DNA from: Ficedula albicollis
Lineage: Eukaryota; Chordata; Aves; Passeriformes; Muscicapidae
Direction of reading: 5' to 3'
Assembly (NCBI RefSeq): GCF_000247815.1
Contig: NC_021686.1
Coordinates: 12,712,562 to 12,776,561, forward strand
Length of the DNA stretch: 64,000 nt
The translations under genes were made by a program, and so were the position numbers. Shown here in pieces: positions 48,916-61,699 of the stretch; the stretch's first letter is position 1, and each line of letters starts with the position of its first letter. The notes beneath the pieces are model-generated. The model saw only the letters and a program-made list of their open reading frames with translations, was not told the DNA's origin and did no database searches.

Positions 48916-51900
48916 GACTTAGCAGACAAGCAAAGCTCTCCCAGCTCTGCAACCCTCATCTGGAGCTCAAAGCTTCAAAATGCAGAAGCTTTCAGGACTG
49001 AAAATCCCAGGCTTTTGCTTTTCCACCAGTAGGTCTCTGAACACCTCTGGGTCTTTGTAACAGCAGCATCTGCTTCATCATTTCAATTTCTGCATGAGTC
49101 ACAGTTCCCCTCATGTACTACTTTTCCCTTCCCACTTTGCCTCAGAGATAAGAATTCACTGTCCCAGAGCAGAGATTTGAGAAACCTCAGGCAATGGATT
49201 CATGTCCAGAAAAAAAAAGAATCTTATCTATGACAAAGAGGGAAAAGGAAGGGGGCGAAATGTGTTTGTAGTAAAATTGTTAAGAGACCAAATCTGTGCT
49301 TCCTTAGGAAGTTCCTGGGTTGTAAAGCACCAATTAACGTGCACATGATGTGAAATATGAATAGTCCAGGGCTTTGACTCATCCCCCAGTGCAAACCAAG
49401 TGAAGAGCTTGAGTCGGTAACACAAGCAGCAATTTCAAGAGGGAAAAGGGAAGCCTTTCATTTGAACTGGATGTGCCTCCAGCCACAGCAGAGGGACAGA
49501 GGAAGTAATACAAGTTAGGAAGTGTCAAGACACAGAGATGTGAGAAAAGGGCACGTGAGGCCTGCCCTGGCCACATGCCAGATGACAGCCCTGGATCCTT
49601 GCAATTATTTCCATCGTGAATCCAACAGCCACTGCAGATTTGCAGAATAAGCAAGGACCTCAGATTCCAAAGGAACAATACACACTTCAGCTGTGGATCC
49701 CCAAGCACTGGGTCATGCTGATCAACCAACCCACTCAGTGCCTCGGGCAGCAGAGTATTTTTACAATATTTTAGGAGACAGGACAAGGATCAAATTGTTG
49801 AGAAAGCCACCAGAACTGATCATTTGATTCTTTAGAAAATTTGTTCTACATGACTGCAGCTGAATACTGGGGACATAAGGAGATAGATGGGTGATACGTC
49901 CTTGGTAGTGACCCCCAACTGTCCCAGGCAAGACAGCATCGGTGCCCCTGTCCTGCCTGGCTGATTGATATTTGGGACCCAACAGAGTTGGTGCCCAGAT
50001 GCTGAGGACAAACCAAAGCCATTTTTGGTGCACTCTCTATTTACAGCTGCAGCACAACTAAATCCATCAAACGAGAAGAAGAGTTCAGTTGTCACTGTCA
50101 CATCCCAGAAGAAGACTGGGCTGACTCAATTAGAAGACATACATGAGTACTGATTATTGCCAAGTACAAATTCTCTCTCCCTCTCAGCTATGTGGTATAC
50201 TGTTAGTTTATTTTCCTCCTCCAGGTTATTCTTAATTTCAAAATAACGTGATTGTTGTTGTTCCCAATGTACAATACAAATTGACAATATAATGTAGCTT
50301 GTATTACTACAATCCCTACTGGCCTCTGAGGAGATAGTAATTCAACCATTTGATTTCCTCATATTTTTTTCCCTTTTCACTTGTGGATTCCTAGTGCTCT
50401 GAAAATGTATTTCTTGTTTATGTTCAAAGCAAAGCCCTCTCACAGCTTAGGATGTCTGAAAGATCTTCCTTGCCCTTTGACTCTATTATAGAGGGGGCTG
50501 GATCTGTTCCAAAGATCTCTTCCTGTAATTGCAGCCATCAGTTACTTATTCACAGAGAAACTTATTTCCAGGGCATCAAAGTGGGGTGAGGGCACATTCC
50601 TGGGAGCCAACCCTCTCTGTATGCTGGGACAACTATTTTGGAGGGGACATCAGAGGCTGTAAGCTCCCTTCCTCAGCTTACAGGCTGGGACTAAGCAAGG
50701 AATGGATGTAGCAGGCTACAGTGTCCCAGGGTAAATTAAGTGTTAATCCCACCAAATACATCTGCTTAGAGACCTGTTTATTCAAGTGGGAATCCATCAT
50801 CCCTACCTCTGCAAATAAAGCTGTTAGAGTCCCTTGCTATAAACTCATGCGCCTTAAAAAGAGTCTCCCTCATCTGAAAATAGAGATTTCATGGTCCTGC
50901 ACAGAGCAAACAGAAAAGCCCAAATTTCTACACAAGCATCATCACTCTCCTGCCCTTGCAGGGGAGTCTGGGAGCCCAACTTCTCCCACACCTGCAGTTT
51001 CCTGCCTGGAACTGGCAGAATGCACTGCCTGCATTGAATAAGCCTAGAGACCCAGAGGTCCCATGATCTCACCAGGAGATATTAAAATTCTTCATCTTCC
51101 TCTTGCCTGATGAAAGAGGGATGAACTGTGCTCCAGCCAGTTAGAAATTAAACTATTTCCAGTGTATAACATCTATTGCTCTCCTTGGGGATGACTCAGG
51201 GTGTGAGCTACACATTTTTGGTGGAATGGTACTGGTGAGGACAGCAGGGCCAGCACTTCAGTTCTGTATTTATGGATATCATCAGAAAAGTTTCATTGGA
51301 TACATATTTTGCAGCCCTCTCTCTGGAGGATCTTGCTTACTTTCATAGTTTTGTTCTCCTGCTTTCAGTAACTGATTTTATTCATGTATGTATACACAGG
51401 AGATTTGGGTAAGAGTTCCTCAAAGTATGGAGAAACACTGGGTGTTTCCTGCTTTATATAGGGAAGGAGCATGGAACTCCAGCCTTGACTGGAAGTCCAA
51501 AGGGGCTGGAGTGGATCTAACCCTTCTACCTGTCACCACATCACATTTCCCTCCTCTGAAGGAGGACTGCCATGCACTTGTCTGGCACAAAGGCCACCTG
51601 CCAAGGCTGTTTGTTCTCCCCAGCAAGACATGCTGCTTTCTCCATTTAAATCACCCATCAGGGGCACCCGAGTACCCTCCCTGAGGGCTAATCCCACCGG
51701 TGATCCCCCCAAGGAGCCCTGGGCTGTGTTTCAGAGGGGGTAAGTCTGCAGCACATGCTCCCAAAAGCCTTCCTGCCAAGCACTGAGCTCAGCTTTCCCC
51801 AGGGACAGTGCTCACATGGTGGCACAACTGAAACATGAGATCATTGTGTAGATAAATACAAAACCCATCCATCAGCATTCAGATGCACCAGAAAGTGATT

Positions 51901-53633
51901 CAGTACCAGTCCTGGTTTAGCACCTTGGTCTAGGTACCACATGCCCTCATCAGTGTGTTGTCCTTTCTCCAAAATGTGAGACATCCTAAGATTTTTCACT
52001 CAAACAGGGAAAAAGGAAGAAATATTTTAAAGGTTTTCACAAAAACAGCATGTCCTGCAGATAGTTTGGGTCAATCAAATGTTTTCTTTTGCTCACTTTT
52101 CCCATGTAAGATAAAATGTGGATAAAAAAATCGACATGAAGTGAAATGACTGCAACTTTGTTTGAAAAATCATCAAAGCAGAACACTGTAACCTAAAAGC
52201 TACTTTTGAAAAGGGAGTGATCAAAACAATATGGCCTGATGTGTCGAAAAAACATTTCCAACCCAAATTCCTTTAACAACATTTTCTCAAAAGCTCTTCA
52301 TTGCACTATTCCCAAAAGGACCATTCCTGGTGATAACATGAAGAGATCACCGAGGAATTTTCTCCTCTCATGCTTCCTTCTAAGGCAGTGGCGGCCTGCA
52401 TTGGTCTCTCCTCTCTTCATGTGCTGTCTTTGAGACTTTTAGTCTTTTGTACCAAGTCTTGTTATTAATGTTGGGCATGGGGAGCAGGTGTGTGAGATGC
52501 ACAGCACCACAGACCCTGCACAGCTGTATCACATTTGCCTGCAATAACAGGGACTCATTGGACTGACACTGATGTCCCCAAGACAGGAGTGATCTTCCAG
52601 AAGGAAAAGAGTCCCACATGAAGGTCACACGACACATTTTGCCCCATCCATACTGCTAAGTCCAATGTGCTGCTGTTTGCTGCTGTGCATGTACAGAGCA
52701 GATCCATAGATAAGAGGGGGTGTGCTCATGCACTTGTCAGCAGAGCATTGAGATGTCCAGCATGTTGTAGAAATACATGCAGGAGATGATCACTGGGGCA
52801 TGATTGTGTGATCCCTCTGCCCAATATAGCACATGCTGAGCTCTGTCCACACCAGTAGGCTGGTACAGACCTGAACAGAGCAGAATGAATGCCCTTCTTC
52901 ATCATGCAGGTGTCCCTTCTCCTGACTCAGATTCAATTACACTCGTGGAGCTGATTGCAGATTTCAGCCTCCTCTTGCATATCAAGCACATATTCAATGT
53001 TCCAGGGACTCAATGAAACAAAAAAGTCAGCACATGATCTTCCTTACAGCCCCTGAGGCTCGTTCATCCCTGGTGGAGCCACGTAGAGAATGAGTTTGGC
53101 CTATTTTGTCAGATGCAGGGATATCTGTGGGATAGTACATTCAATCCTTTATGTCATCTATCTCTTCTCAGCAAAATGTATCTGTGATTACTTCTCTATT
53201 TTCTGGGATTTTTAAATGCAGAATTATACAATAACCCTCAAACTGAAGGAGATGGGAATAAAAATGTTTAATTTAAAAGTTTAACTAGTCAAAACAAAGT
53301 TAGGGAAAGCACTGAGCATCTCAGGTGCTGGTTAACCTATAAATGAAAAATAATGAAGGCTGGAAAAAGGAATATTAAATTAAGTATATTCTTAGAGGAA
53401 TCATATCTTGGCTCATATACAAGTCCTCAGTGCTGCAGGAAAGAATGGGAAGATTGAGCTGGAGGAAAAGGGAAAATCAGTGTCTTCTCATGGAAAACAA
53501 GGGAAAACATCAGTGGAGCTTGGGTAGAATGGAAAATAGCTCCACTTAAAAAAGTTGAAAAAAAAAGAGAGAAAGACAAGAAATTTTGCCAGCCAAAGCT
53601 GGCATGTATTAGAGGACTGACAGTAGAAACAAC
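48916..53633. other. AT-rich non-coding stretch, no gene seen
   Basis: From about 49 kb the window becomes AT-richer and CpG-poor. Only short chance frames occur. There is an A-run at 49208-49218. No known repeat family was recognised. Confidence 0.5.
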
Positions 53634-53743
53634 ATTCATCTGCCTCACCATGGAATGTCTTTATGCAAGTCTGACTTGGATTCTTCACTGTGGCTTACTG
53701 CATAACTTCAGTTCTATGTGCTGAACTTAAGCACCAGAGAGGA
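53634..53743 (+). repeat. Dispersed 110-bp repeat, copy A
   Basis: Matches 55896-56005 in the same orientation with five substitutions that I can see and no gap (about 95%). It begins ATTCATCTGCCTCACCATGG and ends CACCAGAGAGGA. The family is not recognised. Both copies keep a short frame ending at the same TGA, but five changes in 110 bp are too few to test for coding constraint. Confidence 0.9.
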
Positions 53744-55599
53744 GAACAAAATAAGTATGGGACAAATGATGGTCTCACTTGCTCAGGAACAACTCCATGA
53801 CATAAATGGCTACTCCACATTTATGTGGCTGCAGAAACTCATTTTGTCCCAGTGCCTTCTCAACACTGAACATTTGTCCTGCCTTCTAATCTTTAGGACC
53901 TTCCCCTAGCAAGTCTCCTGACAAACTCCTGTTTGTCCTGCCTGTATGATATACCAGGAACTATCTCCAGAAAGAAACATCAGTCTATGGCATGGAATTC
54001 TCTCTGGGAAATAATCTGCTATGCTGCAGGCTATGTAGGGGAGATCTGTTACCATTCAAGAGCTGTCCCACACAAAAACTGCTGAAGCAAAGAGCAAAAA
54101 CTCTCTGAGTCAACCCTGAAACAAAGTCACAGTCAACATCAAGGAGCCCTTTTCTGATAGAAGAGCCTCTTTTCAGTTAAGACTTTCATCCAAGGTTATC
54201 CGAACACTTGCAATCAAATGGCATTTTGTGCTAACATTAATCCTGGTGTCCTGGCCACATTCCAGTTTGAGTAACAACATTCTGCCAACCTAAATTCCTC
54301 CAGAGGTTTCAGTGGGATGGAATTTTCTTCTTCCTTTTTGTCTTTCATTTCTGGGTAGTTGATTCTGGACGGTGCAAAAGACTAACCACCTTCCAACCCA
54401 GCACGGGCAGCACCTCTATCAGGAGGAAAGTGGACCTTGAAATGAGAAGGACCAAAATCCTTCACGAAAACACATAATTAATAATAAATGGCTTTTAAAA
54501 CACTTAGGTGCTTTTCTTTGAATTCTGGTATCAGTTGAAAATGTAGAGCCGGAATGCTACTGACATCTCTGAGAAAGTTTATCAGCAATCCCAGCTATCA
54601 GAGCAGAGAGGTGCCTTTTAAGTTGTAATCAATACACTTGAGACACAAATGAAAGGGAGATGTTACATAAGGAGTTTTTTCCACTGGAGAGAGCCCTGAC
54701 AGCCAGTTATTGCACTGAGGAAAGGAAGTCACCCAGATGGACTCTCCGTCACACTAATGAAGCCATCTCATAACTGTAACAGAGACCTCATGTATCTGCT
54801 GTGACACTTCGCAAATCCAGGCATGAATAAATAGCCAAAGTCCAATTGAATTAACCTCCAGCTGATCAGGCCTACTAAACAAATTATCCTAAACTCTGAA
54901 CAAGATTAGAAGGACTGGCACAGGCCAGAATCATGTGGCAGGAGTGTTAATTCAGTTTAACAAGTTTAAACCTAATCCTCCAGTGTTCTCAGATCTCAGG
55001 GTTTCAGGGCAAACTAGTTCCAAAATGCTCTTGGAAGGGTTAGACAAGGAGGCTCACATGAAGTTCAGAACATGAGCTCAGCCTAGAGTCATCTAAAGAT
55101 CCAGAAGACGAATTGCAAATACAGAACAAAGAAGGATTTAGGCAGAGCATTTCTTATTGAGACAGAAGAGAGTAGGAAAATTACATTGATTCCCTCATGG
55201 AATATTCCAACCTCATTTCCAGGATGAAACTTAAAAGTTTGATAGCATATCTGCCTTTCTTAATTATCATGTTTCTTGTGCAGAAACAGGAGATAAGCAC
55301 CTATGAAATAAGGGACAATACTCCATTTTAATGCCATTTACCCTGGTATATAATTGTATTTTCTTCTAAGAGTACATTTGTACAGTCCATCAAAGGCACA
55401 ATTAAATCATCACAAACTTCAGCTCATTACTTAGAATGGCACTAACAAACAATTTCAGTACTTCTTTATTTTTATGTTGATTCATAAAAGAATTTATGTG
55501 GTCAGTTAAAATTAACTTTGAACTTCAACTTTAACAGACTCAATATTTTGCAGGGCTTTGAAATATTAAATCTGCTTCCAAGAGGAAATATTTATTTGA
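53744..55599. other. AT-rich non-coding stretch between the repeat pair
   Basis: Unique AT-rich DNA without long frames. I looked for retroviral or LINE protein segments between the two 110-bp copies and saw none. Confidence 0.45.
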
Positions 55600-55798
55600 T
55601 TATTCTCTAGACACATGAGATGTAGTAAACTCTACAAGTTTTCTGAAATGGAGATAACCAGGATTAGAAACTGTTCTAAAAACAAATTCCTGCAATACAT
55701 GCACATGCCTCACAAAATCTTTCAAATCGCAATATTCTTCATAAATGTGTTTCCAATCTTCTGTCATAGGTAAGTCCTTCAATAGAATTCCCACTTTC
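55600..55798 (-). pseudogene. Protein-like minus-strand open segment, possible terminal exon or gene relic
   Basis: On the minus strand the open segment encodes about 65 residues and ends at TAA (55602-55600). The composition is protein-like: mixed charged, aromatic and hydrophobic residues, with segments such as EDWKHIYEEYCDLKDFVRH and LQEFVFRTVSNPGYLHF, unlike the Pro/Ser/Cys-rich chance frames elsewhere. A TGA lies just upstream, so the segment needs either splicing (an AG at 55800-55799 in GATTTTAG|GAAAGTG, with a weak pyrimidine tract) or a non-ATG start; an in-frame ATG lies at the tenth codon of the GTG-initiated frame (PMTEDW). I do not recognise the family. Alternatives are a last coding exon, a retrocopy fragment or chance. 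Confidence 0.3.
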
Positions 55799-55895
55799 CT
55801 AAAATCTCACACCTTTTCAGTGAGTCTGCTTAGTATAGGCAGATGAAGACAGAAATCTGAGAGTGTCTATAGCCCACTAAAAGACACCTGCCTGC

Positions 55896-56005
55896 ATTCA
55901 CCTGCCTCACCACGGAATGTCTGTATGCAAGTCTGACTTGGATTCTTCACTGTGGCTTTCTGCATAACTTCAGTTCCATGTGCTGAACTTAAGCACCAGA
56001 GAGGA
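55896..56005 (+). repeat. Dispersed 110-bp repeat, copy B
   Basis: Second copy of the repeat at 53634-53743, 2262 bp downstream in direct orientation. Outside the 110 bp the flanks share nothing. Direct orientation and spacing would suit short terminal repeats or a relic of a tandem duplication, but neither is proven. Confidence 0.9.
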
Positions 56006-57230
56006 TGATAATTTTGACTAGATGGCTGTTGGGAAGGATGAGGATTTGACAGAAGGTCTCACAGATATATATGTATAACAGGAAGATCTTCAAATGTAGA
56101 ATCTGAAGAAGGTGTAGAAATGATAGCAAGTTTTGATATAGAAGAAAAGAAGTGCTGAGCCAGTTTTACTGGGTAACTAAGAAGGCAAAGGGCAAGTGAG
56201 TTGGAAGGGGCTTTTATGACTTAGAGCAAAGGATAAATCCACCTCAAACAAAAGATGTTTTTACCAAGCAAAAAGATTTTCACCGACAAACAAAAATGCC
56301 ATGTTGCAAATAGAGGAAAGATCATATAATAAAATAAGCAGCATTTTAAAGAGCCCGCCTGGAGTTCCACATCCATCATTTTAGGCTCTTACAGATGGCA
56401 AACAAATTTAATGTATCACAAAAGAGACATTCAGACACCAGACATTTCCACCATCTTCAATACCTTAGACATCTCAAAAGAACTTAAAAATCAGATGAGG
56501 CCAATCTTCACCTGATATTCAGAAGTAATTAATAATACCCAGAAATCGTTTTGGTATTGTTTCATTGGCGACATATTGTTCCCCATTTTGTTGAGAACTG
56601 CCTGAATGCTTCCACATATTTGAGTGTTGCAAAATGAATATCTCCTGTAATTCTGAAACTTTTGTTACACAACCCTCAAAATGGAATCATGACTTGTCTA
56701 CTGTGTACTTTGCTGTTATTTATGCAGTATATAAATGCAAGGTAAATATTTATTCTCATTTTCCACTGTGTGCACTGACTGATATTTCCAAAAGTTAACA
56801 GCAGCATTATGAACTGCAAATGATGACACATTGTCAAAGTTGAAACCATTTGATTAGATGCCTCTTACATTTTCAAATATTCCAAATGTAATTTCATAAC
56901 TGTCTTGAGCATAATGAGGCAATGGATTTTTCCTCTTTCAACTGTGTAACAATGAACAACTATTAGAACCACTTTATTATTTCCAGAGTTTGAGGGATCA
57001 GTGGCCACAGAGAAAGTCTGCCCTTTTCAACCACGTTTTTAATTGTTTTCTCACTTGAAAGAGGAGCTAATTTATTACTGGCAGCACAGAAAGCATTTGT
57101 CTCATCAAGATATATCATTTTACCTGTGGGTGAATTCTAGACAACACCACTATTTAATTTGCTGTCACAATTAAGTGATTTATAGGACTGGCTATACTAT
57201 TAGCATCATACTAATACTATGACATTCTCA
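56006..57230. other. AT-rich non-coding stretch, no gene seen
   Basis: AT-rich unique sequence with no frame of note on either strand and no known repeat. Confidence 0.5.
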
Positions 57231-57545
57231 TTACTTCTGCAAGAGCCATGGAGTTATTTTCTGTGCTTTCATACTTCTCAGGAAGAGAGGGGTATGAGTT
57301 TTACTCTTAGAAGCTATGCCACAGTAATTTTTACAATCCACTCCATTTGCATGTTGTCTTCCATCTGACAGACCACCACAAGCACCTGAAAATCTCCTAC
57401 ATAAACTATGGTGAGCTTTAAGGCAATTACTGCTGTCTTTACTGACCCATGGAAATAATTCCTTTGGCCATTGCAGCAATACAAGGCTTCTGCTGCTCAC
57501 AGAGTAGATCTGCTGATGGATGATACCATCCACAGGAGCTGTCAT
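57231..57545 (-). pseudogene. Minus-strand 104-codon frame, possible decayed coding relic
   Basis: An ATG-initiated frame of 104 codons in AT-rich DNA, where long frames are rarer than in the GC-rich half. A second minus-strand frame in the middle also looks protein-like (VKTAVIALKLTIVYVGDFQ followed by VLVVVCQMEDNMQMEW, ending in TAG). This could mean a frameshifted old coding sequence or retrocopy, not an intact gene. I do not recognise either translation. It lies about 1.4 kb upstream, on the same strand, of the 55.6-kb open segment; a shared origin is possible but unproven. Chance is a serious alternative. Confidence 0.2.
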
Positions 57546-59377
57546 GGTTGTGATCTATGAAGGACTGTTATTTGACAAATGAAAATTATGTAAACCGTAC
57601 TCAAACTCAATCTTGCCTCATGATGACTCTGTCTGTTCCATACCCCCTGCCTACAGTGCCCAGAACAGCCAGCTGTTATCTCATGATAAATATCAAGGAT
57701 AAAATTATCATCAGACAGCACCAGGTTGACTGCATGATGTAATCCTGACTCTTTTAGGTAGCTGGAGCTCTTTTAGCTCTCTTAGGTAGTCTGGAGTGTT
57801 TCTGGAGCTGTTTCTCACACATTTCCAGACTGTCATTTTCATTTCAGTGGCTGTTGAAATAATTTCTGGATACATTTTTGCAAAGAAATGTAAGATGTGC
57901 TGGTTTTAAGGGTACTGAATATATGAAAACCACTGCTGCTTGAGAAGCACCGCAGAAACTGTTTTCAGCTAAGTCCTTCTGCAGGTGTGACTTGCTTCAC
58001 TTGCCAGGCTGTGTAATCTCAGCATGAGCCCCTTCCCAAAATTGCCCCCCAGCACCAAGGCTGTTCCTTTCTCCTCCTTGCCCCATGGATCTTTAATCCT
58101 CCTTCCCCAGCCTGCAGAGCAGCTCAGAAAACACCAATGACACAGCATAAAAACATTCCTACAAGGGCTGGAGTACTACTCTATTTATAGGTCGCTAAAT
58201 CTGACTAAAAAAAACTTCCACAGAGCACCAGTCAAATTGCTACCTAGATGTTTCCAGGCCCAGCCAGGGCATGCTGGCTTACTGCCATGTTTTTAAATCC
58301 TACCCTGTGCATTGAGCTTTCTCAGGAAAATCTGCTAGTGCTCATATGTGGGCTGTTACTATTGACACAAACATTAATGAAAATTCCCATATTACTTCCT
58401 TACTGAGCTGCAAGTGCAAGAAACCAAAACAATAGCATGACCTGACAGTCTCAGGCATGTAAGCACATCCAGCACTTCGATTTCAGACATGCAGCTGAGT
58501 GCAGCTCACTCAGAAAGGGAAAATTTGGGTTTAAGTGTTATGTTTGTTTTTTCTTCAAAGACTATGTTTTTTGCTGGCTGAATCCTACACTGGAAAAAAA
58601 AAAAACCAAACATTTCATCAGCAACAAAAAAGTTTGGAATGGTTCTGCAATGCCTGATGGATTGGCTGAGCCTTCCTCTCACACAATCAATGAATTAAGA
58701 GATGCTCCATACAATAAGAGCCATGGGGACAATTTCAGAACAAAGCAAACCTCTTAGAATTGTCTCTCAGAATAAGAACTGATAATATTTTTATCCTAGG
58801 GAGCACAGAAAAGGGGCCAACGCACGAAAGAGCCAGAATCCCCTCATCTTCCTTCAAAATATGAGGATGTAAACTGAGAGTCTCAGAGATTAACTCTGAG
58901 ATACCGTTCAGGTATCACTTAATCCTGGACCCATCTGAACTCCTCAGTGGCTCACACTCCAGCCTCAGGCTCCCCTGCACACCTGATGTCCCATTTCTGC
59001 TCATGTGCAGAAGCAGCTGGGCTGTGGTCATGTTTGGCAGGGTCATACCTGTATCAGGAGGAGCTCTAGAAACCCAGAGATAAACCAACCAACTTCAGGC
59101 CCAGCAGGGGTGACTCCTGACTGCAGACAGTGGGGTTCAAAGCTGTGTTTCCACTCTGCACCAAAGGCCAAAGCCTCTCTCTGCTGACTGCAGAGCCAAG
59201 CCAGGGAGACCTGACTGCTGGGGCTAAACAGCCCCAGGTGTGCTCCTCTCCCTGCCTCCCCCAGGGCCTCGATTCACTATTATTTTCTGAACACAGTCTC
59301 TTCCCGACTAATTAAATGCAGTGGGGATAGCCTGAAAGGAGAAATCAAGGAGGTGATTTTTTGACATTCCTTCTACT
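57546..59377. other. AT-rich non-coding stretch, no gene seen
   Basis: Unique AT-rich sequence with an A12-type run near 58594. No gene or repeat family was recognised. Confidence 0.5.
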
Positions 59378-59386
59378 CCTTTTATA
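59378..59386 (-). promoter_or_regulatory. Consensus TATA-box word on minus strand
   Basis: The minus strand reads GGGGCCGTTATAAAAGGAG, a textbook TATAAAAGG with a GC-rich upstream flank. The word alone is common by chance in AT-rich DNA and no exon can be seen downstream, so it is only a candidate. Confidence 0.15.
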
Positions 59387-61048
59387 ACGGCCCCATAAAG
59401 AGAGCCCTCACACAACCCTGCACCACCCACACCCCCAACCTTGTGACAGTAATAAGGGGAAGGGGAGCGTCCTGATACTGTCTGGCACGAGGAATGTACT
59501 CACAGGCAGCTCCACTTCATGTACCTGATTTATAACAAGGCTCAGAATAATTCCCAAGCAGCTCCTGCATCAGGGAGCAAACTAATTCCTTTCCTCTCTC
59601 CTTGGCTGCGCAGCGCAGAGTCCAGCTGCACCGGAGGTTCCAGCTCACAGTCTATATTCTGCATCAGAAAAGATACAAGAGAGAAATCTAAACCAGAGAA
59701 GTAATAACCTGTAAACTTATAAACCAACCCAGCACTTTGATAGTGAGGCGCTCCCCAGAGCAGGGATTATTAATGGGAGTCCTGAAACACTGTGTGTGTA
59801 TGTTTGAGAGTAGTGGGAAATATTTCTGATGCTCTATGGATCTTACACATTCGTTCTTATAAAATCAGTTCAGATAAATGCAAAGACTAATATAAAAGCA
59901 GCCTCCTTCCAGTCCACACACACAGAGGCACTTAAGCAGCTTAGAAAGAAAAGCAGTACAAAACTGCTCAAATAAATAATAATAAAGGTGTTAAGCTGCA
60001 ATATTAGGAGTAGTTTTGCTTGTCAAAGTATAGGGCTGCACTGTCATTGATTTTCTCTTATAATTGAGATAGTGACATGCATGATTTATGTTTCTTTGGC
60101 AGCAAGTGCATGGGAATGGAAGAAGGGATCTTGAAATCCTGTGAGATCTCCAGCTGAGGATTTGATTGTTCTGAAACTGCTGTCAGTCTTGATTCTTTAT
60201 TTCTCTCAAACCATAAAATGGGTTATATTAACAATCTGTTATGATGAAAGACAGTTTATGAAGCTAAAGGTAATAATGTTTGCAATGTGATCAGGGATCT
60301 ATGGAGGAAAAGTGTTATAGAAACGAGGAATGTGAGTATGGATACAGATCCTTCTCAGCCAGAAATACTGGGAAGCAGAGGACAGGCAACTCCCCCCAGG
60401 AAAGGTCCCATTACCTGTCCTGGTGTGTATTCTCAAATCCCCATTCCCTGTCCCAGTCACACAGACAACAGAAGTCTTCTTAGTTCATTTCTTTAATGTA
60501 TTCACTTTCAGTGGTGAGGATTCAGTGCTCAGTTACTTCAGCTTACTATATCCCACCTCAGCTACATGCCAATGTGAGACATCCAATTGACTGAAACTGT
60601 GAAAGACAACTTTTTTTTTGGTCCCAAACTAATGCAAAACAGCAAAGAATGGTATTTCCACAGAAATCTGAACTACAGTGGACTCCCTTTGTTCTCCTCT
60701 CATATAAAAAAATAAAATCTGGCAAGGATGGCAGGAAGAATCCAGTCCTTTGTGTCCTGAAGAAAAGTTACTCTCTGGAGAAGGCAGAGCAGGAATAAAC
60801 TTCTTTAAGAGTCAGGAGGTTTTACTGACAATAGCTGCTATTATCTCTGTCAAACAGGCAAAGCCTCGAGTGATTGTGGTAAGGAAGAAAGAGGAATGCT
60901 GTTTGTTCAGTGCTGGAAAACAGACTATTTGCCAGACTGCAAGGAGTACCAAAAAGGTATTGAGTCTTTCTGTTTGAATTAACCACAAAAATAACCTGCA
61001 AAATTAAAAGCTTTTCCATGGACCTCTGCTGCTCTCTAACGGTGCCTT
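59387..61048. other. AT-rich non-coding stretch, no gene seen
   Basis: Unique sequence with AATAAATAATAATAAAGG near 59970 and a T-run near 60610. Short frames only. Confidence 0.5.
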
Positions 61049-61173
61049 AAAGAATTCTCAGCACAAAGTCTATGTGCCCCTCCTGTAATCAACTTTTACC
61101 AAAACTTTTATAAAGAATTCTCAGCACAAAGTCTATGTGCCCCTCCTGTAATTAACTTTTACCAAAACTTTTA
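61049..61173. repeat. Tandem doublet, 63-bp unit
   Basis: Copies 61049-61111 and 61112-61173 start AAAGAATTCTCAGCAC. One clear substitution separates them (GTAATCAAC against GTAATTAAC). It abuts the next doublet. Confidence 0.93.
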
Positions 61174-61303
61174 ATGCAAAACAAACAACGTGAGTATTCA
61201 TGAGGTGCTTCAGAGGTGTTAGCTGAACAGATAACCCGAATGCAAAACAAACAACGTGAGTATTCATGAGATGCTTCAGAGATGTTAGCTGAACAGATAA
61301 CCC
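61173..61303. repeat. Tandem doublet, 66-bp unit
   Basis: Copies 61173-61238 and 61239-61303 start AATGCAAAACAAACAACG. They differ at GAGGTGCTTCAGAGGTG against GAGATGCTTCAGAGATG. The unit is distinct from, and immediately adjacent to, the 63-bp doublet. Confidence 0.93.
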
Positions 61304-61699
61304 ACAGGTCAGGTAGCTATTGCTGTACCCTTGACCAGGACATTTGGGATGTGGTGAAGATGCTGGTAGGGGAGAGCTAAAACATGGGAATGCAGGTTTC
61401 AACTGTATTTTAGATTCTGCAATTGCAGGAGTCTGGGAGGTTGCAAATTTCTGGGAAATGCCAATTTTCAGGGCTTTGTATAAATCAGAGTACAAAATTT
61501 TTAGTAATGAGTACCAGTATTTCAAAGGAAAAAATTGGCACTTAATAATTAACAGAAACTGTTTGCATCTGGGACACGCACATTTGGTTTCACTCTCCTC
61601 GTACAGATGTCTTTATTTTATCCCCCCATAAAGCTCCATCGGGCCTTCTCGCTCAGCTAATGGCAAGGCCACTTCCATGACCAAAACCAGCCTTGTTTT
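61304..61699. other. Non-coding stretch, no gene seen
   Basis: AT-rich unique sequence between the doublets and the CR1 copy. Confidence 0.5.

Noticed and set aside
53634..56005. Endogenous retrovirus with the 110-bp pair as LTRs
   Set aside because: The copies are very short for LTRs, no TG…CA ends or primer-binding site are visible, and I see no gag/pol-like segment in the 2.15 kb between them.
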